Source of the DNA: Haematobia irritans
Taxonomy: Eukaryota; Arthropoda; Insecta; Diptera; Muscidae
NCBI RefSeq assembly: GCF_050003625.1
Contig: NC_134397.1
Span: 194,019,063 to 194,083,062, forward strand
Reading direction: 5' to 3'
DNA length: 64,000 nt
Part shown: piece after piece, positions 57,175 through 64,000 of the stretch
Position numbering within the stretch: position 1 is the stretch's first letter
How the letters are laid out: every line of letters begins with the position of its first letter
The notes under the pieces: model-generated
What the model was told of the DNA's origin: nothing
Databases searched by the model: none
Seen by the model: the letters and a program-made list of their open reading frames with translations, nothing else
Made by a program: the position numbers and the translations under genes

Positions 57175-58385
57175 AATGTATTCAATTAAAAAGTTCCTAA
57201 GCTCCTTTTATTCACTTCAGTTCGTATGTTATTTTAACATTTAGACAAAATTTTCTATAGAAATAAAATTTTCCCAAAATTGTTTGTAGAAAAATGTTGT
57301 TTAAATTTTTATAGAAATAAAATTTTGACAAAACTGTCTTTAGAAATAAAATTTTGACAAAACTGTCTTTAGAAATAAAATATTGACAAAATTTAAAATA
57401 GAAATAAAATTTCGAGAAAATTTTCTATAGAAATAAAATGATGAGAAAATTTTCTATAGAAATCAAATTTTGACAAAATTTTATATTGAAACAAAATTAT
57501 GACAAAATTTTCTATAAACTAAAATTTTGAAAAAAAACTCTGTAAACTAAAATTTTTAAAAAGATTTTCTTTAGAAATAAATATTTGACAATTTTTTCTA
57601 TGAAAATAAAATTATGAGTACATTTTCTATAGAAATAAAATTTTGAAAATTTTTTTTACAGAATAAATAAAAAAAAAAAAAAAAAAAATAAAATTTTGAC
57701 AAAATTTTCTATAGAAATAAAATCTTAACAATTTTTTTTCTAAAGAAATTACATTTTGACAGATATTGCTATAGAAATAAAATTTTGACAAAATTTTTAT
57801 AGAAATAAAATTTTGACAAAATTTCTTTACAAATAAAATTTTGAAAAATTTTTGCATAAAAATAAAATTTAGCTAAATTTTCTATAGCAATAAAATTTTG
57901 ACTAAATTTTCTATAGAAATAACATTTTGACAACATTTTCTATAAAAATAAAATTTTGACAATATTTTCTACAGAAATAAAATTTTGACAAAATTTCTTT
58001 AGAAATAAAATTTTGACAAAATTTCTTTAGAAATAAAATTTTGACAAAATTTCTTTAGAAATAAAATTTTGACAAAATTTTTTATGGAAATAAAATCTTG
58101 TTAAAATTTTCTTTAGAAATAAAGTTGTGACAGAACTTTTTATTGAAATAAAATTTTGACTAAATTTTCTATAGAAATAAAATTTTGATAAAAATTCCTA
58201 TAGAAATAAAATTTTTACAAAATTTTCTATAGAAATAAAATTGTGACAACTCCATTTTTTTCCTTCAAACTGCGAAATTTTTAATTATTTTAATTTAATT
58301 ATGTCTAATCGAGAAAATTTCTTAAGTTTGTTGAGAATTATTTACTTATTTCTGAGCAACTTTTTCAAATATCTGTAAAACCACA
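57175..58385 (-). repeat. Duplicated segment, copy 2 (boundary + array + boundary)
   Basis: Left boundary AAGCTCCTTTTATTCACTT (57199, offset 1,240), then an array (~57240-58246). Right boundary CAACTCCATTTTTTTCC (58247, offset 1,537). The extra ~300 bp is array length. The right side continues into single-copy DNA, so this copy is probably at the original site. Confidence 0.9.
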
Positions 58386-59149
58386 TCCGCCTAATATCAC
58401 ATTTACATCTCCCTATTATATATTTACCCTTTTGGTTGCTGACACAAGGACTAGCAAATACAACAAATAAATACATAAATCTATTGAAATTATTAACAAA
58501 AATATTGTGCTACGTCTACAACGAGTAGAGCAGGATAGAGAGAGAGAGAAAGATACGCAGCGAGTATTTCACCAAATGGCGACATATAAAATTCATGTGT
58601 AAGTAAAAACCAAGTGTATTGAAATTTATGCATTATTCATAAGCTGCGACGAAATACACAGTGCTGCTATTTGACCTGATACACAATGACATCGCTGCAA
58701 AATAAAAACAAAAGCAAATGCAAATTAAATGGATCCCAATTTCAACATGAAGAACGATAAAAATCCTCTGAAAAAAAAAGTAATTTTTAAATTAAATTTA
58801 CATATGTCGCGTAAATTGAATATGTCATATTACAATTGCAATTGTTTGTTTGTTTATTTTTTTCCATTATTGTTTGGTAATTTGTAAATTGCAATTATTA
58901 ATTAAATATCTGACACCTTTGTGTTTTTGGAAGAGGTGTTTTTAGTGAGTATTTGTGCAATGGAGGATATGGGGATTTATAGAAGGTTTCGAATTTGCCT
59001 AGGTGGCGTATGACGATTGTTATTGTTTTACTTAAACCACATGTAAACCATACGCCACAATTAACTGCCTGCATAACAATATAAGTACTTAATAGTAATT
59101 TATTATTCGTGGTGTTGTGCATATGCCATAAATTTGGTATGAACACAGG
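58386..59149. other. Single-copy spacer, no gene recognised
   Basis: GAGAGA run at 58538-58550. No coding or RNA signal seen. Confidence 0.5.
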
Positions 59150-59304
59150 TTTTCTGATTCAATCACGTAAATATTGAATCTAATTAATTTTGTAATCGAA
59201 AATGGCTTCAAACACGATAATGACAGTAAAAATCATATTTTATTAACACTTAATAGACACCTACTATTTAATTGGTTCAATTAATTTTTAAACTGAGCAA
59301 ATCA
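59150..59304 (+). repeat. AT-rich family D repeat bordering the array
   Basis: TTTTCTGATTCAATCACG start as at 31400, then TTTAATTGGTTCAATTAATT and GAGCAAATCATTTAC next to the array. The last ~60 bp recur at 61195-61250. Confidence 0.65.
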
Positions 59305-61190
59305 TTTACTAACAATTTTATTTCTATAGACATTTTTGTCAAAATTTCATTTGTTTAGAAAAAATTTTAAAAACTATTTCTATAGAAAAATTTGTCAAAA
59401 TTTTTTTACTGAAGAAAATTTTGCAAAAATATTACTTTTATAGACAATTTTGTCAAAATTTTATTTCTACAGAAAATTTTGTAAATTGTTTTTTTTTTTT
59501 TGATAGAACATTTTGTCAACAATTTATTTCTATAGAAAATTTTGTCAAAATTTTATATCTATAGAAAATTTTGTCAACATTTTATTTCCATAGAAAATTT
59601 TGTTAATTGTTTTTTTTTCTGTAGACCATTTTGTCAACAATTAATTTCTATAGAAAATTTTGTCAAAATTTTATTTCTATAGAAAATTTTGTCAAAATTT
59701 TACTTCTATAGAAAATTTTGCCAACATTTTATTTCTACAGAAAATTTTGTCAAAATTTTATTTCTATAGAAAATTTTGTGAAAATGTTATATCTATAGAA
59801 AATTTTGTCAAAAAGTTTTTTTTTTAAAGAAAATTTTGTTAAAATTTTATTCCTATAGAAAAATTTTGTCAAAAATTTATTTCTATAGAAAATTTTGTTA
59901 ATTGTTTTTTTTTTCTATAGAAAACTATGTCAAAATCTTATTTCTATTGAAAATTTAGTTAAAATTTTATTTCAAAATTTTATGTTGTCAAAATTTTATT
60001 TCTATACAAATTTTTGTCAAAATTGAATTTCTATAGAAAATTTTGTCAAAATTTTATTTGTATAGAAAAATTTTGTCAAAATTTTATTTCTATAGAAAAT
60101 TTTGTTAATTGTTGTTTTTTTTTATAGAAAACTTTGTCAAAATCTTATTTCTATAGAAAATTTTGTCAACATTTTATTTCTATAGAAAATTTTGTCAACA
60201 TTTTATTTCCATAGAAAATTTTGTTAATTGTTTTTTTCTGTAGAACATTTTGTCAACAATTAATTTCTATAGAAAATTTTGTCAAAATTTTACTTCTATA
60301 GAAAATTTTGCCAACATTTTATTTCTATAGAAAATTTTGTCAAAATTTTATTTCTATAGAAAATTTGTCAAAATGTTATATCTATAGAAAATTTTGTCAA
60401 AAAGTTTTTTTTAAAGAAAATTTTGTTAAAATTTTATTTCTATAGAAAAATTTTGTCAAAATTTTATTTCTATAGAAAATTTTGTTAATTGTTTTTTTTC
60501 TATAGAAAACTTTGTCAAAATCTTATTTCTATAGAAAATTTTGTCAAAATTTTATTTCTGTAGAAAATTTTGTCAACATTTTATTTCCATAGAAAATTTT
60601 GTTAATTGTTTTTTTCTGTAGAACATTTTGTCAACAATTAATTTCTATAGAAAATTTTGTCAAAATTTTACTTCTATAGAAAATTTTGCCAACATTTTAT
60701 TTCTATAGAAAATTTTGTCAAAATTTTATTTCTATAGAAAATTTTGTCAAAATGTTATATCTATAGAAAATTTTGTCAAAAAGTTTTTTTTAAAGAAAAT
60801 TTTGTTAAAATTTTATTTCTATAGAAAAATTTTGTCAAAATCTTATTTCTATAGAAAATTTAGTCAAAATTTTATTTCAAAATTTTATGTTGTCAAAATT
60901 TTATTTCTGTATAAATTTTTGTCAAAATTGAATTTCTATAGAAAATTTTGTCAAAATTTTATTTATATAGAAAAATTTTGTCAAAATTTTATTTCTATAG
61001 AAAATTTTGTTAATTGTTTTTTTTTTCTATAGAAAACTTTGTCAAAATCTTATTTCTATAGAAAATTTAGTTAAAATTTTATTTCTATAGAAAATTTTGT
61101 CAAAATTTTATTTCTATAGAAAATTTTGTCAAAATTTTATTTCTATAGAAAATTTTGTCAAAATTTTATTTCTATAAATTTTTTTTATAT
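59305..61190 (+). repeat. 29-bp minisatellite array (+), higher-order copy 1
   Basis: About 65 units with TTAATTGTTTTTTT spacers. A sub-block starting TTTTATTTCCATAG and ending CAACAATTAATTTC recurs at 59580, 60201 and 60579 (621 and 378 bp apart). Confidence 0.96.
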
Positions 61191-61250
61191 TTCATATTTG
61201 ACTACCACTTAATTGGTTCTATTAATTTTCAAATTGAGCAAAGCATTTAC
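61191..61250 (+). repeat. Second copy of the family D array border
   Basis: ACTTAATTGGTTCTATTAAT and ATTGAGCAAAGCATTTAC match 59255-59310, marking a duplicated array start. Confidence 0.8.
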
Positions 61251-64000
61251 AAAAAATGTTATTTCTATAGACAATTTTGTCAAAATTTCATTTGTTTAGA
61301 AAATTTTGTAAAAACTTTATTTCTATAGAAAATGTTGTCAAAATTTTATTACTGAAGAAAATTTTGTAAAAATATTACTTTTATAGACAGTTTTGTCAAA
61401 ATTTTATTTCTATAGAACATTTTTTTAATTGTTTTTTTTTATAGAACGTTTTGTCAACAATTTATTTCTATAGAAAATTTTGTCAAAATTTTATTTATAT
61501 AGAACATTTTGTCAACAATTAATTTCTATAGAAAATTTTGTCAAAATTTTATTTCTATAGAAAATTTTGTCAAAATTTTATTTCGATAGAAAATTTTGTC
61601 AAAATTTTGTTTCGATAGAAAATTTTGTTAAAATTTTACTTCTATACAAAATTTTGTCAAAATTTTATTTCTATAGAAAATTTTGTCAAAATTTTATATC
61701 TATAGAAAATTTTGTCAAAAAGTTTTTTTTTAAAGAAAATTTTGTTAAAATTTTATTTCTATAGAAAATGTTGTCAAAATTTTATGTCTATAGAAAATGT
61801 TGTCAAAATTTTATTTCTATATAAATTTTTGTCAAAATTGAATTTCTATAGAAAATTTTGTCAAAATTTTACTTCTATAGAAAAATTTTGTCAAAATTTT
61901 ATTTTTATAGAAAATTTTGTTAATTGTTGTTTTTCTATAGAAAATTTTGTCAAAATCTTATTTCTATAGAAAATTTAGTCAAAATTTTATTTCTATAGAA
62001 AAAATTGTCAAAATTTTATTTCTATAGAAAATTTTGTCAAAATTTTATTTCTATAGAAATTTTGTCAAAATTTTATATCTATAGAAAATTTTGTCAAAAT
62101 GTTTTTTTAAAGAATATTTTGTTAAAATTTTATTTCTATAGAAAATGTTGTCAAAATTTTATTTCTATATAAATTTTTGTCAAAATTGAATTTCTATAGA
62201 AAATTTTGTCAAAATTTTATTTCTATAGAAATTTTGTCAAAATTTTATTTCTATAGAACATTTTTTTAATTGTTTTTTGTTTTTTTTTTTATATATAGAA
62301 CGTTTTGTCAACAATTTATTTCTATAGAAAATTTTGTCAAAATTTTATTTATATAGAACATTTTGTCAACAATTAATTTCTATAGAAAATTTTGTCCAAA
62401 TTTTATTTCTATAGAAAATTTTGTCCAAATTTTATTTCTATAGAAAATTTTGTCAAAATTTTATTTCTATAGAAATTTTGTCAAAATTTTATATCTATAG
62501 AAAATTTTGTCAAAATGTTTTTTTTAAATACAATTTTGTCAAAATTTTATTTCTATAGGAAATGTTGTCAAAATTTTATTTCTATGGAAATTTTTGTCAA
62601 AATTGAATTTCTATAGAAAATTTTGTCAAAATTTTATTTCTATAGAAAAATGTTGTTAAAATTTTATTCCTATAGAAAATTTTGTTAATTGTTTTTTTTT
62701 TTTTCTATAGAAAATTTTGTCAAAATTTTATTTCTATAGAAAATTTTGTCAAAATTTTAGTTCTATAAAAATTTTTGTCAAAATTTTATTTCTATAGAAA
62801 ATTTTTTTAAATTTTTAATTAATTAAAATAGAACATTTTATCAAAAATTTTATTTTTTATTTCTATAGAAAATTTTGTCAATTTTGTTTTTCTATAGAAA
62901 ATTTTGTCAAAATATTATTTCTATAAACATTTTTGTGAAAATTTTAGTTCTATAGAAAATTTTGTCAAAATTTTATTTCTAAAGAAAATGTTGTCAAAAT
63001 TTTATTTCTATTGAAGATTTTGTCAAAATTTTATTCTTTTAGAAAATTTTCTCAAAATGTTATTTCTATAGAAATTTTGTCAATATATTACTACTAAAGG
63101 AAATTTTGTCAAAATTTTATTTCTGTAGAAAATTTTGTCAAAATTTTATTTGTATAGAAAATTTCGTCAAAATTTTATTTGTATAGAAAATTTTGTCAAA
63201 ATTTTATTTCTATAGAAAATTTTGTCAAAATTTTATATCTGTAGAAAATTTTGTCAAAATTTTATATCTATAAAAATTTTTGTTAAGAAGTTTTTTTTCT
63301 ATAGAAAATGTTGTCAAAAAATGTTTGTCAAACTTTTATTTCTATAGAAAGTTTTGTCAAACTTTTATTTCTATAGAAAATTTTGTGAAAATTTTATTTC
63401 TATAGAAAATGTTGTCAAAATTTTATTTCTATAAAATTTTTTGTCAAAATTTTATTTCTATAGAAAATTTTGTCAAATTTTATTTCTACAGAAAATTTTG
63501 TCGAAATTTTATTTCTATAGAAAATTTTCTCAAAATGTTATTTCTATAGAAAATCATGTCAATATATTATTACTAAAGAAAATTTTGTGAAAATTTTATT
63601 TCTATAGAAAATGTTGTCAAAATTTTATTTCTATAAAATTTTTTGTCAAAATTTTATTTCTGTATAAAATTTTGTCAACACTTTATTTCTGTAGAAAATT
63701 TTGTCAACACTTTATTTCTGTAGAAAATTTTGTCAAAATTTTATTTCCATAGAACATTTTGTGAATTTTTTTAGGAAATTTTGTCAAAATATTATTTCTA
63801 TAAAAATTTTTGTGAAAATTTTAGTTCTATAGAAAATGTTGTCAAAATTTTATTTCTATTGAATATTTTGTCAAAATTTCATTCCTTTAGAAAATTTTGC
63901 CAACATTTTTTTCTATAGAAAATTTTGTCAAAATTTTATTCCTTTAGAAAATTTTGTCAAAATTTTATTTCTATAGAAAATTTTGTCAAAATTTTATTTC
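61251..64000 (+). repeat. 29-bp minisatellite array (+), higher-order copy 2, runs off window
   Basis: About 95 units. The first ~250 bp repeat the variant order at 59310-59560 (TTTCATTTGTTTAG, ACTGAAGAAAATTTTG, ATATTACTTTTATAGAC). The array continues to the window end. Confidence 0.96.

Overview
The window is repeat-dominated DNA from an insect, most likely a calyptrate (muscid-type) fly. The evidence is a tRNA-derived SINE, several DINE-1/Helentron-like non-autonomous families, Tc1/mariner transposons of the DD37E and DD41D types, a piggyBac relative and hAT-type MITEs, all in very AT-rich sequence. The fly assignment is an inference from element types and cannot be tied to a species by eye. 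I found no intact host protein-coding gene. Every protein-coding segment I can recognise is a broken or internally deleted transposon gene.

About 26 kb (roughly 41 percent, by adding up the intervals listed) is one 29-bp minisatellite. Its unit carries the palindrome TTTCTATAGAAA and a TTTTGTCAAAA core. Arrays lie on the + orientation at 0.25-3.0 kb, 35.7-39.8 kb, 47.7-48.1 kb and 59.3-64 kb, and on the - orientation at 11.5-24.8 kb and 49.7-58.2 kb. Because 29 is not a multiple of three, the arrays give open frames that cycle through three peptide motifs with a 29-residue period. Those frames are artefacts.

Layout: 0-3 kb holds a SINE, an array, a mariner scrap and a second array. At 3.1-7.5 kb a Helentron-like element (family C) is interrupted by a DD37E mariner and by a piggyBac element. 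At 7.6-9.6 kb there are family A elements. From 9.6 to 11.0 kb the sequence is single-copy with a MITE. A family B end at 11.05 kb leads into 5.6 kb of array containing a near-perfect 2,268-bp tandem duplication. At 17-25 kb arrays alternate with a ~300-bp module (M). At 25-29 kb there are a non-LTR retrotransposon 3' end, a family B fragment and a DD41D mariner. At 29-35 kb there are family A elements, one carrying a second DD41D mariner at a clean TA site. At 35.7-39.8 kb an array contains a MITE. At 40.8-45.3 kb families A, C and A lie nearly end to end. At 46.7-48.3 kb a family B element contains a short 29-bp array. At 49.7-64 kb arrays are interrupted by a hAT MITE and by segmental duplications.

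The most interesting structure is the set of three Helentron/DINE-like families A, B and C. Each has a 5' hairpin, the same arm inverted near the 3' end, internal tandem units of about 153-155 bp, a GC-rich 3' hairpin and an end in ACTTGTTT (ACATGTTT-like in one copy). The 29-bp array is found inside or beside family B elements at a consistent relative orientation, suggesting that this satellite began as the internal minisatellite of such an element.
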